Shown here: positions 54,834-64,000 of the stretch, in pieces
Layout: the number at the start of each line of letters is the position of its first letter
Position numbering within the stretch: position 1 is the first letter of the stretch
From: Cherax quadricarinatus
Lineage: Eukaryota > Arthropoda > Malacostraca > Decapoda > Parastacidae
NCBI RefSeq assembly: GCF_038502225.1
Contig: NW_027195361.1
Span: 1 to 64,000, forward strand
Length of the DNA: 64,000 nt
Reading direction: 5' to 3'
The notes under the pieces: model-generated
Told to the model about the DNA's origin: nothing
Seen by the model: only the letters and a program-made list of their open reading frames with translations
The model's database searches: none
Made by a program: the position numbers and the translations under genes

Positions 54834-55305
54834 TATGTGTGTACTCACCTAGTTGAGGTTGCAGGGGTCGAGTCCTAGCTCCTGGCCCCGCCTCTTTACT
54901 GGTCGCTACTAGGTCACTCTCCCTGAACCGTGAGCTTTATCATACCTGTGTGTGTGTGTGTGTGTGTGTACTCTTCTGATTGTTGTTGCAGGGATCGAAT
55001 CACAGCTCCTGGCCCTCCTCTTCACTGGTCGCTACTAGGTCACTCTCCCTGCCCCATGAGCTTCATCATACCTCTTCTTAAAGCTATGAATGGATCCTGC
55101 CTCCATTATATCACTATCTAGATCTAGATTATTCCACTTACATACAACTCAATATCTGAAGAAATACTTCTTAACATCCCTGTGACTCATCTGAGTCTTC
55201 AACTTCCAACTGTGTCCCTTTGTTGCTGTGTCCCATCTCTGGAACATCCTGTCTCTGTCCTTCTTGCTATTTCTCTTAGTATCTTATATGTAGTTATCAT
55301 ATCCC
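54834..55305 (-). pseudogene. LINE D copies D4 and D5, 3' ends only
   Basis: D4 (54834-54943) is just the 3' tail and 3' UTR; after a TG run, D5 (about 54968-55305) has the tail plus the last roughly 80 codons of ORF2. Two very short 5'-truncated insertions lie head to tail, the same arrangement as D2/D3. D5 stops at 55305 where LINE F begins. Confidence 0.8.
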
Positions 55306-56420
55306 CATATCATCCCGGCTGGTCAGGTACTGATTTTAGGTGCCTGTCCAGCGCCTTCTTGAAGACATCCAGGGATCTATCGGTAATCTCCCTTATGTAT
55401 GCTAGAAGGTGGTGTCTGGGGCCCCTGACACTTATTGTGCTGTCTCTTATCGTGCTAGTGGAACCCCTGCTTTTCATTGGGGGGATGTTGCATCGTCTTC
55501 ATTTTCGTGTGCAAGTTTGGTACTAATCCCTCTAGGATTTTCCAAGAGTATATAATCATGTATCTCTCCCGCCTGCGTTCTAGGGAGTACAGGTTTAGGA
55601 ACTTCAAGCGTTCCCAGTTACTGAGGTGTTTTATCGCAGTTATGTATGCCGTGAAAGTTCTTTGTACATTTTCTAAGTCAGCAATTTCACCTGCTATGAA
55701 AGGTATTGTAAGTGTGCAGCAATATTCCAGCCTAGATAGAACAAGCGACCTGAAGAGTGTCATCATGGGCTTGGCATCCCTAGTTTTGAAGGTTCTCATT
55801 ATCCATCCTGTGATTGATGCAATGTTATGGTCTTTGAAGGTTATGTCTTCCGACATGATCACTTCCATATCTTTTACGTTAGTTTTTCGTTCTATTGTGT
55901 GGGTGGAATTTGTTTTATACTCCGAAGTTTTAATTTCCTCACGTTTTCCATATTGGAGTAATTGAAGTTTCTGGTCATTGAATTTCATATTGTTTTCTGC
56001 GCCCATTTAAAGATTGGCTGATGTCCGCCTAGAGTCTTGTTTTGTCTTCAATGTTATGCAAATTCGGGTGTCATCTGCAAAAGAAGACGCGGCGAGATCT
56101 TTACTACATCATTTGAGGCATTTAGTATTTCCTAGCATGTAAGTGACTATGATATACTGGCCAACCCCCCCATCCTTTTTTTCCTGTTCACTCTGTTGCA
56201 TCTGTACAGGTTGTAACCTGGGATTCACATTTCGCTGCCCAAGTGATCCTTCATGTGGGTCTCTGTCAAAACCGCGAACATTGCGTTTGACTCTGTAAGC
56301 AGTCCACGGATGAAAGGTATTTTGTTTTTCGATGCTGGCTTTAGACTCTGAATATTTGCAATGAAGAATGTCGTCGGATTGGTGGCATTTTTGGTACGGG
56401 GGGATGGGTGTCTTTTTTTT
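55306..56420 (-). pseudogene. LINE F ORF2: endonuclease start and RT end, internally deleted
   Basis: The 5' side reads NATNPTTFFIANIQSLKPAS, PFIRGLLTESNAMFAV and LTETHMKDHLGSEM (endonuclease E motif), then ILNASNDVVK. A deletion near 56105 then leads to SSFADDTRICI (RT catalytic site), MGAENNMKFNDQKLQLLQYG, MSEDITFKDH, SLVLSRLEYCC and YSLERRRERYMIIYSW. Everything between the early endonuclease and FADD is lost. A TAA lies just before MGAENN. Family: CR1/L2-type LINE by motif style, exact clade unsure. Confidence 0.75.
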
Positions 56421-57104
56421 CTGGTACTAATATCTGCTGGTTTAGAGTGATTCGACTCCAGAAATGATTTCTGTCATTTCCTGCCAGCTTTTTTTTTTCC
56501 TTCCTGGTGCTAAAAACTTCTCTCTGGAGTGGCTGTGGCTACCCAGGTTTTCCCTTGATCTGGATGTTCTGTATCTTCTTGTCCCTTTAGGTAGTGCGCC
56601 TGACAATATAAGTTATAACACTGTCTTTCCTGAACTGAAGAGTGACACATTTCAGGGTGGAAAAGATTACAGGAAGGGAGGTTGCATTTTCCTGTAGCCA
56701 TATGGGCACAGCCTGCAGATACCAAGTGCACAGAATTTGCATGTGCCTGGTTTCTGTTTGCCTTGGATTTTCTTGACTGTATTCCCCACTGGTGCACATT
56801 TTCCTGTCTCATTTCTATCTTGAGCACTAGTACTAACAATGGAGCTTTCACCAGTTATTTATGGTAATTTATCTTCACTATTTCTAGGGGCATCCCCTTG
56901 TTTACTATTTCCCGTGGTGTTGCTAGTTTGAACATTGTTTTTTCATGTACTTGTGTTCACCTGTTTTCCCACTACTGTCTACCAGGACAGCATCTGCACC
57001 AGGGGCGAATGCACTATCCGGCCTATATCCGGCTATATAGAAACGAAGGATTTTCTCTTATGTTGCTGCAGCACTGTTTTGGGCATTATTGTCCCCTTTA
57101 GAGG
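56421..57104 (-). pseudogene. LINE F ORF1-like region with Cys/His-rich finger
   Basis: The minus strand (56510-56851) reads SAGCAHMATGKCNLPSC, NLFHPEMCHSSVQERQC and NLYCQAHYLKGQED. The spacing C-x7-C-x5-C-x3-H resembles a CCCH zinc finger, followed by a second Cys/His cluster. Such fingers bind RNA and occur in some LINE ORF1 proteins. The rest, to 57104, has no recognisable domain. Confidence 0.55.
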
Positions 57105-57181
57105 TTCTATGGTGTCACCCCTTGATGGTGTCACCCGGGGCGGCCCGCACTCCCTGCCCTCTCCCCCTTACGACGCCACTG
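57105..57181. mobile_element. DNA transposon end fragment (hAT-like 'cagtggcgt' terminus)
   Basis: On the minus strand it begins CAGTGGCGTCGTAAGG and continues into a GC-rich 'ggccgccccgggtgac' section and two 'ggtgtcacc'-type motifs (one near 57111-57119, one near 57126-57134). It looks like one end of a cut-and-paste element. Only one end is present, joined to LINE D6. Family uncertain. Confidence 0.4.
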
Positions 57182-59965
57182 TTTTCCAGTGTCGTTAGGT
57201 CGATTTCCCTTAACCTCTCTTCGTAGGACATACCCCTGAGCTCCGGGACTATTCTTGTTGCAAAGCTTTGCACTTTCTCTAGATTCCTTACGTGCTTGGT
57301 TAGGTGTGGGTTCCAAACTGGTGCTGCATACTCCAATATTGGCCTAACGTACACTATGTACAGGATCCTGAACAATTCCGTATTAAGATTTCGGAATGCT
57401 GTTCTTAGGTTTGCTAGGCGCCCGAACGCAGCAGTTATTTGGTTGATGTGCGCCTTAGGAGATGTTCCCGGTGCTAAACTTACGCCAAGATTCTTTTCCT
57501 TGAGTGAGGTTTGTAGTCTTTGGCCCCCTAGACAGTACTCCGTCTGCTGTCTTCTTTGCCTTTCCCCAATCTTCATGACTATTGCACGTGGTGGGGACGA
57601 ACTTCAGGAGGCAGTCGCTGGACCAGGCCTGCAGCCTGTCCAGATCCCTTTGTAGCTCTGCCTGGTCCTCGTCCGATTGAATTCTTCGCATCAACTTCAC
57701 ATCAGCTTCTACAAACAGGGATATTTCGGAGTCTATTCCTTCCATCATGTCGTTCAAAAATAGCAGAAAGAGCATCGGTTCTAGGACTAACCCCTGTGGA
57801 ACCCAGCTCGTTACAGGCGCCCACTGACACCTCGCCACGTACCATGACTTGCTGTTGTCTTCCTGACATGTATTCCCTGATTCCCTGTTATCCCTGCCTG
57901 TTCCCCCAGCTTTTGCACTAATCTCTTTTGTGGAACTGTGTCAAATGCCTTCTTACAATCCAAGAAAATGCAATCTACCCACCCTTCTCTCTCTTGTCAT
58001 ACTTTTGTCACCCTGTCATAGAACTCCAGTAGGTTTGTGACACAAGATTTCCCTTCCCTTAAACCGTGCTGGTTGTCGTTGATCAGCTCATTCCTTTCTA
58101 GGTGCTTCATTACTCCTGTTCTGATAATCTTCTCCATGACTTTGCATACTACACATGTCAGTAAAACTGGTCTGTAGTTTAATGCTTCGTGTCTGTCTCC
58201 TTTTTAAAAAACTGGGACTGTATTTGTTGCCTTCCATTCCTCAGGTAGTCGCCCTGTTTTGATAGAAGTGTTGAAGAGTGTTGTTAGTGGCACTCAGAGC
58301 ACCTCTGCTCCCTCTCTCGGGACCCATGGAGAGATGTTATTCGTCTCCATCTCCTTTGAGGTATCTAGCTCGTTTAGCAGCCTCTTCACTTCTTCCTCGG
58401 TTGTATTGTCTCCAACACTTGATGGAGCGCCCCACCTCACTGTCTTTTTGGAATCCCTGCCGTCTCCTCTGCAAACACTTCTTTGAATTTCAAGTTGAGC
58501 TCCTTACATACTTCTCGGTCATTTCTTGTGATCTCCCGTCCTTCATTCCTCAGCCTGATTACCTGGTCCTTGACTGTTGTTTTCTTCCTGATGTGGCTTT
58601 ACAACAGCATCGGGCCAGATTTGGCTCTTGCTGCTTTATCATTTTCGTATTGTGGATGTGCTTTCCTTCTTACCTGTACATATTCCTTTCTCTTTCTATG
58701 ACTTCTCCCCTTTTTCTCTTGGGTCCATTTCCTTCTATAATTCTTCCATTCCCTAGCACACTTGGTTTTGGCCTCTCTACATCTTTGGGTGAACCAAGGG
58801 CTCATCCTGGCCTTCTCATTTTTCCTGTTACCCTTGGGTACAAACCACACCTCAGTTTCCTTGCACACTGCTGCCACATATACCCTCATCTCATTTACTG
58901 ACTTCCCTGACAGTTCTCTCTCCCATTCGTGCAGGAAATTCTTCATGTCTCTGTAGTGCCCTCTCTTGTAGTTTTGCTTCATTCGTTCTGCCTTTCCTGC
59001 TTCCCTCTCTACTTGTAACTCTACTATGTATTTGAAGCTCAGAACCATGTGATGACTTGCCCCAAGGGGTCTTTCAAATGTGATGTCCTCAATATCTGAC
59101 ATACTCAGGGAGAATAATAGGTCCAATCTTGATGGTTCGTACTCTCCTCTCTCTCTGGTAGTGTCCCTTATGTGTTGGTACATGAGGTTTTCCAGTACCA
59201 CCTCCATCAATCTTAGCCCTACACGTTTCTGGGCCCCAATGTGGCTCCAGGATCTCCCAGTCAATTTCCTTGTGACTGAAATCACCTGCAATCAGTAGCT
59301 TTGCCCTGCTTACATTAGCCCTTCTGGCTACTTTTGCCATTGTGTCCACCATTGCTCTATTGCTCTCATCATACTCTTGCCTTGGCCTCCTGGTGTTCTG
59401 TTGTGGGTTATACATCACTGCAATCACCACCTTGGGACCACCAGATTGAAGTGTTCCTATTATGTAATCTCTCCCTTCTCCTCTGTCTCCCCTCTCCAGC
59501 AGTGCCACTCCTCCACCCCCTCTGTTCCCTCTGTCTTTCCTCAGGATCTGATATCACGTTGGGAAGATGGCATCTGTTATCATTCCTGTGAGCTTGGTTT
59601 CCGTGAGTTCTATGATATCCGGTGATGCCTCTTTGGCTCTTTTGCGCCACTCCTCCCACTTATTCATTATTCCATCAGCATTGGTGTCTTCTCCAACACT
59701 GTGTTCAGGGGGTTCTGTGAGGGTGTGGGGACCTGGCAGTGTGATGTGGGGTTCTACAGTACAGTGTGGGGTGGGGGATGTTAGTGTGGACTGTAGTATG
59801 TGCTGGGATAGCGTGTTTGGTTGAGGGGTTGTGCAGTTGATTCTTTGTGTGCTTGGACTTGTTGCTCTGCCCTGCTCTGATTGTTATCTACTAGCCCCTT
59901 TTGCCTCTCTGTCTTCTCCCTCAGATGCTGTCATTCTGTTTTTGTTCTGTCTCGGTCTAGGAATC
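57182..59965 (-). pseudogene. LINE D copy D6, most of ORF2, decayed
   Basis: From the 5' side: IPRPRQNKNRMTASEGEDRE, NADGIMNKWEEWRKRAK, a broken IELTETKL region, VVIAVMYNPQQN, LLIAGDFSHKEIDW, ITFERPLGASHHMVLSF (SDH changed to SHH), then RT with ADVKLMRRIQSDED (FADD altered, VEADV) and RPILEYAAPVWNPH. It is truncated at both ends: no 3' tail (a transposon fragment abuts at 57181) and the 5' end is lost near 59965. Numerous frameshifts. Confidence 0.82.
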
Positions 59966-60225
59966 CCCTCTTGTATGTTGTCGTGTGTGTGTAGGGGAGG
60001 GGTATGGGAGTTGCAATCGGGGAGAGAGATTTAAAGAGGGAGGGAAGGGGACAGGGAGAGTGATGGGGTGGAGAAGGAGTGGGAAGGGGGCTAGAGGGAG
60101 AGAAAGGGGAAAGGGAGCAAAAGAAAAGAAAGGGAAATGGGAAGAGGGAGACAGAGGAAGAGAAAAGGGAGAGAGGAAAGAGCAAGTGAGCGAGAGAGAG
60201 AGAGAGAGAGAGTGGTGCAAGTATG
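59966..60225. repeat. Purine-rich tract ending in (GA)n
   Basis: Almost pure G/A on the plus strand from 60020 to 60215, with a GAGAGA run at 60189-60213. It sits between the 5' end of D6 and the 3' tail of D7, so it is probably the simple-repeat tail of D7 (CT-rich on its strand). Confidence 0.85.
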
Positions 60226-60357
60226 TTTGTGCTCACCTAGTTGTGGTTGCAGGGGTCGATTCATAGCTCCAGTGTGTACTCACCTATTTGTACTCACCTA
60301 TTTGTGGTTGCAGGGGTCGAGTCCTAGCTCCTGGCCCCGCCTCTTCACCGGTTGCTA
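60226..60357 (-). other. LINE D7 3' UTR and tail
   Basis: On the element strand, after the stop, the conserved block 'cgaccctgcaaccacaa'-like sequence appears twice, with two 'tactcacctatttgt' units on the plus strand near 60280-60305. The same signature ends D2, D3, D4 and D5, so it defines the family 3' end. Confidence 0.75.
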
Positions 60358-63300
60358 CTAGACCCTCTCTCTCCCCGCTCCATGAGCTTTATCAAACCTC
60401 GTCTTAAAACTGTGTATGGTTCCTGCCTCCACTACGTCATTTTCTAGGCTATTCCACTGCCTTACAACTCTATGACTGAAGAAATACTTCCTACTATCTC
60501 TCTGACTCATTTGTGTCTTCAACTTCCAATTGTGGCCTCTTGTTTCTGTGTCCCCTCCCTGGAACATCCTGTCCTTGTCCACCTTGTCTATTCCACGCAG
60601 TATTTTATATGTCGTTATCATGTCTCCCCTGACCCTCCTGTCCTCCAGTGTCGTCAGGCCGATTTCCCTTAATCTTTCTTCATAGGACATTCCCCTTAGC
60701 TCTGGAACTAACCTTGTTGCAAACCTTTGTACTTTCTCTAGTTTCTTGACGTGCTTTATCAAGTGCGGGTTCCAAACAGGTGCTGCATACTCCAGTATGG
60801 GCCTGACATACACGGTGCACAGTGTCTTGAATGATTCCTTACTAAGGTGTCGGAATGCTGTTCTCAGGTTTGCCAGGCGCCCATATGCTGCAGCAGTTAT
60901 CTGATTGATGTGTGCTTCCGGAGACATGCTCGGTGTTATACTCACCCCAAGATCTTTCTCCTTGAGTGAGGTTTGCAGTCTTTGGCCACCTAGCCTATAC
61001 TCTGTCTGTGGTCTTCTGTGCCCTTCCCCTATCTTCATGACTTTGCATTTGGCAGGATTAAATTCGAGAAGCCATTTGCTGGACCAGGTGTCCAGTCTGT
61101 CCAGGTCTCTTTGAAGTCCTGCCTGGTCCTCATCAGATTTAATTCTCCTCATTAACTTCACATCATCTGCAAACAGGGACACTTCTGAGTCTAACCCTTC
61201 CATCATGTCGTTCACATATACCAAAAATAGCACTGGTCCTAGGACCGACCCCTGTGGGACCCCGCTCGTCACAGGTGCCCACTCTGATACATCATTACGT
61301 ACCATGACTCGTTGTTGCCTCCCTGTCAGGTATTCTCTGATCCATTGCAGTGCCCTTCCTGTTATATGCGCCTGATGCTCTAGCTTCTGCACTAATCTCT
61401 TGTGAGGAACTGTGTCAAAGGCCTTCTTGCAGTCCAAGAAGATGCAATCAACCCACCCCTCTCTCTCTTGTCTTACTTCTGTTATTTTATCATAAAACTC
61501 CAGAAGGTTTGTGACACAGGATTTGCCTTCCGTGAATCCGTGCTGGTTGGCATTTATACTCCTGTTCCGTTCCAGGTGCTCCACCACTCTCCTCCTGATA
61601 ATCTTCTCCATAATTTTGCATACTATACACGTCAATGACACAGGTCTATAGTTTAGTGCCTCTTTTCTGTCTTCTTTTTTGAAAATGGGAACTACATTTG
61701 CCGTCTTCCATACCTCAGGTAGTTGCCCAGTTTCCAGGGATATGTTTAAGATTGTGGTAAGTGGTACGCACAACACATCTGCTCCCTCTCTAAGGACCCA
61801 TGGAGAGATGTTGTCCGGTCCCATTGCCTTTGAGGTATCGATGTCCCTTAGCAGTTTCTTCACCTCCTCCTCATCTGTATGTATGTCGTCCAACACTTGT
61901 TGGTGTATTCCTTGTTGGTGTCCCCATCTGGTCTGTCCCCCCAGAGTCCTTCCTGTCTCTACTGTAAATACTTCCTTAAATCTCGTGTTGAGCTCCTCAC
62001 ATACCTCTTGATCGTTTCTTGTGAGTTCTCCACCTTCTTTCCTCAGCCTTATCACCTGGTCCTTGACTGTTGTCTTCCTCCTAATGTGGCTATACAGCAG
62101 TTTCGGGTCAGATTTGACTTTCGATGCTATGTCGTTTTCATACTGTCGCTGGGCCTCCCTCCTTATCTGCGCATACTCGTTTCTGGCTCTTCTACTAATC
62201 TCCTTGTTTTCCTGGGTCCTATGCCTCCTGTACCTTTTCCATTCTCTGTTGCACTTAGTTTTTGCCTCCCTACACCTTCGGGTAAACCAAGGACTCGTTT
62301 TGGTCTTCCTATTATTTCTGTTTCCCTTGGGAACAAAACTTTCCTCTGCCTCCTTGCACTTTGTTGCCACATATTCCATCATCTCGTTTACTGATTTTCC
62401 TACCATTTCTCTGTCCCACTGAACCTCCTGCAGGAAGTTTCTCATACCTGTGTAGTCCCCCCTTTTATAGTTTGGCCTGTCCCCTTCAGTTCCTGTTATC
62501 TTCTCCACTTGTAACTCTACTATATAGTCAAAACTCAGAACCACATGATCGCTAGCTCCAAGGGGCCTCTCGTAAGTGATGTCCTCGATGTCTGAACTGC
62601 TCAGGGTGAACACAAGATCCAGTCTTGCTGGCTCATCCTCCCCTCTCTCTCTGGTTGTGTCCCTGACATGTTGGTGCATGAAGTTTTCAAGTACCACATC
62701 CATCATCTTGGCTCTCCATGTTTCGGGACCCCCATGTGGCTCCAGGTTTTCCCAGTCGATCTCCCTGTGGTTGAAATCGCCCATTACCAGTAACTTTGCT
62801 CTGCTCGAGTGAGCTCTTCTTGCCACCTCAGCCAGTGTGTCCACCATCACCCTGTTGTTTTCTTCGTACTCCTCTCTTGGCCTCCTGCAGTTCTGTGGTG
62901 GGTTATACATCACTCCAATGACTACTTTATGTTCTCCGGACTGAATTGTACCTACAATGTAGTCTCTTTCTCCAATCATGTCCATGCCTTCCATTTCCTC
63001 AAATCCCCATTGGTGTTTTATGAGCAGTGCAACCCCTCCTCCCCCTCTACTCCTTCTATCTTTCCTCAGGATCTGATATCCTGTTGGGAAGATTATGTCT
63101 GTTATTGTCTCAGCGAGTTTTGTTTCTGTGACTGCTATGATGTCTGGGGATTTTTCACTGATTCTTTCATTCCACTCCTCATGTTTATTCGTTATTCCAT
63201 CCGCGTTTGTGTACCAAACCTTTAGTTTCTTTTCTATCATTGTGGTCATGCAAGTATATTGGGGTTGGGGGAGCGAGAGCCTTGGTGGGGGCCTATATGG

Positions 63301-63732
63301 GGCTGTAGTGTAGGTGGGGTTTGTGTTGATGGGGGTGGGGTCAGAATGCCCATAAGGGACAGCTGTTGGGGTGAGGTTTGTGATATGGGGGTTGGTGGCA
63401 GAGGGAACAGTGAGTGGGTTGTAGTATAGGTTGCTCAGTTGCGTTGGGAATGTCGCGGGTGGAGTCCTTTGGTGGGAGATTCTGTGGGGTGTGTTTGCCC
63501 TTCCTCCTGTGTCCGGGTCCTGCTCATTTTCATTGCTTCTCGTTCCTCCTTGCGTCTCTGTACCCTCTCTTTCAGTGTAGTCCTTTCTTCTTGTGTTCTG
63601 TCGCGGTCGAGGTATACTCTCTGGTACCCCTCTTTGTCCCTCAGTCTTGCTTTCTCTTGCAGAATCCTGGTTCGAACTGATTCTTCCTTGAAAGTTACTC
63701 TGACAGGCCGTATCCTTCCACTCGCAAACCAC
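60358..63732 (-). CDS. LINE D7 ORF2: endonuclease-reverse transcriptase, fully open
   Basis: The frame is 1124 codons without a stop. Endonuclease: YTNADG (N176), VTETKL (E203), MYNPPQ (Y276), MGDFNHREIDW (D319, N321), ASDHVVL (D395, H396). RT: SKAMGPDNISPWVLREG, ALNYRPVSLTCI, QHGFTEGKSCV, FLDCKKAFDTVPHKRL (D767), GVPQGSVLGP, SLFADDVKLM (D856, D857). The C-terminus is HRVVRQWNSL. All catalytic residues are present, so it may be active. The codon at 63732 is GTG and the frame has no ATG until 63249 (MTTMIEKKLKV), 14 residues before the endonuclease; initiation there, or a -1 shift from ORF1, are both possible. Residues 80-160 are P/T/N-rich. CR1-like by motif style. Confidence 0.88.
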   Translation of the reverse strand: MVCEWKDTACQSNFQGRISSNQDSARESKTEGQRGVPESIPRPRQNTRRKDYTEREGTETQGGTRSNENEQDPDTGGRANTPHRISHQRTPPATFPTQLSNLYYNPLTVPSATNPHITNLTPTAVPYGHSDPTPINTNPTYTTAPYRPPPRLSLPQPQYTCMTTMIEKKLKVWYTNADGITNKHEEWNERISEKSPDIIAVTETKLAETITDIIFPTGYQILRKDRRSRGGGGVALLIKHQWGFEEMEGMDMIGERDYIVGTIQSGEHKVVIGVMYNPPQNCRRPREEYEENNRVMVDTLAEVARRAHSSRAKLLVMGDFNHREIDWENLEPHGGPETWRAKMMDVVLENFMHQHVRDTTRERGEDEPARLDLVFTLSSSDIEDITYERPLGASDHVVLSFDYIVELQVEKITGTEGDRPNYKRGDYTGMRNFLQEVQWDREMVGKSVNEMMEYVATKCKEAEESFVPKGNRNNRKTKTSPWFTRRCREAKTKCNREWKRYRRHRTQENKEISRRARNEYAQIRREAQRQYENDIASKVKSDPKLLYSHIRRKTTVKDQVIRLRKEGGELTRNDQEVCEELNTRFKEVFTVETGRTLGGQTRWGHQQGIHQQVLDDIHTDEEEVKKLLRDIDTSKAMGPDNISPWVLREGADVLCVPLTTILNISLETGQLPEVWKTANVVPIFKKEDRKEALNYRPVSLTCIVCKIMEKIIRRRVVEHLERNRSINANQHGFTEGKSCVTNLLEFYDKITEVRQEREGWVDCIFLDCKKAFDTVPHKRLVQKLEHQAHITGRALQWIREYLTGRQQRVMVRNDVSEWAPVTSGVPQGSVLGPVLFLVYVNDMMEGLDSEVSLFADDVKLMRRIKSDEDQAGLQRDLDRLDTWSSKWLLEFNPAKCKVMKIGEGHRRPQTEYRLGGQRLQTSLKEKDLGVSITPSMSPEAHINQITAAAYGRLANLRTAFRHLSKESFKTLCTVYVRPILEYAAPVWNPHLIKHVKKLEKVQRFATRLVPELRGMSYEERLREIGLTTLEDRRVRGDMITTYKILRGIDKVDKDRMFQGGDTETRGHNWKLKTQMSQRDSRKYFFSHRVVRQWNSLENDVVEAGTIHSFKTRFDKAHGAGRERV

Positions 63733-63971
63733 CCAATTCTCTGAAAATTTGTCACCTGGGTCATATTGCCCTCCCCTATTGTTTTCATGATGCCTTCAAT
63801 CATTTTTTTCTCCTCCTGTTTTATTTCTTCAAAGTTGGCCCCCTTGGCTTCTTGGAGCCCGTACACAAAAACTGACCTCGCCCTTTCCTCCTCCCACTGG
63901 GTCTCCATCTGCTTCCTCTGAGGCATTTTATTTCCTTCCATTGACATGTTCTTGCCTTCAGTCCCTGTCAT
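63435..63971 (-). CDS. LINE D7 ORF1, overlapping ORF2 frame
   Basis: 178 codons from ATG at 63971: MTGTEGKNMSMEGNKMPQRK, a possible RRM-like section (ARSVFVYGLQEAKGANFEEI, RIGWFASGRIRPVRVTF) and a basic tail (TLKERVQRRKEEREAMK). It would be an RNA-binding protein of the LINE RNP, by analogy with ORF1 proteins of this layout. It ends at 63435 and overlaps the open ORF2 frame by about 300 bp; ORF2 is in the -1 frame relative to it. The frame may extend upstream of 63971 beyond what I can judge at the window edge. Confidence 0.7.
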   Translation of the reverse strand: MTGTEGKNMSMEGNKMPQRKQMETQWEEERARSVFVYGLQEAKGANFEEIKQEEKKMIEGIMKTIGEGNMTQVTNFQRIGWFASGRIRPVRVTFKEESVRTRILQEKARLRDKEGYQRVYLDRDRTQEERTTLKERVQRRKEEREAMKMSRTRTQEEGQTHPTESPTKGLHPRHSQRN

Positions 63972-64000
63972 ATCTGAAACTTCTATTCTCAGTGAACTGT

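Noticed and set aside
59931..60266. Serine/proline- or glycine/arginine-rich frames over the purine-rich tract
   Set aside because: Low-complexity translation of a G/A-rich tract at a LINE tail junction.

Overview
The window is eukaryotic and I find no host gene in it. Nearly all of it is nested transposable elements, their relics, and tandem repeats. The repertoire fits an arthropod, and my best inference is a decapod crustacean: CR1-type LINEs with an esterase ORF1, RTE-like LINEs, a Tx1/L1-like LINE, Penelope-like elements (PLEs) with hammerhead ribozymes, and a LINE whose 3' tail carries a 'tgtactcacctagttg'-type repeat next to (TG)n. The species cannot be fixed from the sequence alone.

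Layout. 1-499 is a diverged GC-rich tandem repeat. 500-9397 is a plus-strand CR1 copy (family CR1-A) interrupted three times: by PLE P1, itself split by a 3.6-kb RTE-like LINE (RTE-A, minus), and by PLEs P2 and P3, which sit side by side with target duplications of 11 and 15 bp. 9398-15244 is a second CR1-A copy: ORF1 with an SGNH esterase, then ORF2, split by a 5'-truncated RTE-B. 15245-18155 is a patchwork of CR1 pieces that switch strand repeatedly and contains a minisatellite grown from CR1 sequence. 18156-23576 is a decayed Tx1/L1-like LINE (minus) inserted in CR1-A. 24061-28047 is an inverted PLE (P4) with another PLE (P5) inside it. 28048-30646 is a second CR1 family (CR1-B, minus), and 30647-31808 is PLE P6. 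31810-38737 is a minus-strand CR1-A copy hit by a hAT-like MITE (8-bp duplication) and by RTE-C, which is one nonsense codon away from an open ORF2.

From 38737 on, another CR1-like LINE (LINE D) dominates, as serial truncated copies joined through (TG)n or purine-rich tracts. It ends with a copy (60358-63971) whose EN-RT frame is fully open. Between these lie a dead Jockey-like LINE (E), a small PLE pair, a 22-bp minisatellite in two arrays around a decayed Gypsy-like integrase, and a LINE F with a CCCH-like ORF1.

The most interesting signal is the set of thirteen complete hammerhead ribozyme motifs in the PLE repeats. Across families the core positions 3 and 8, which pair in the folded ribozyme, covary as C-G, U-A and G-C. 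Stems I and II covary as well, and an AATAAA lies just 3' of the predicted cleavage site in all but one copy.
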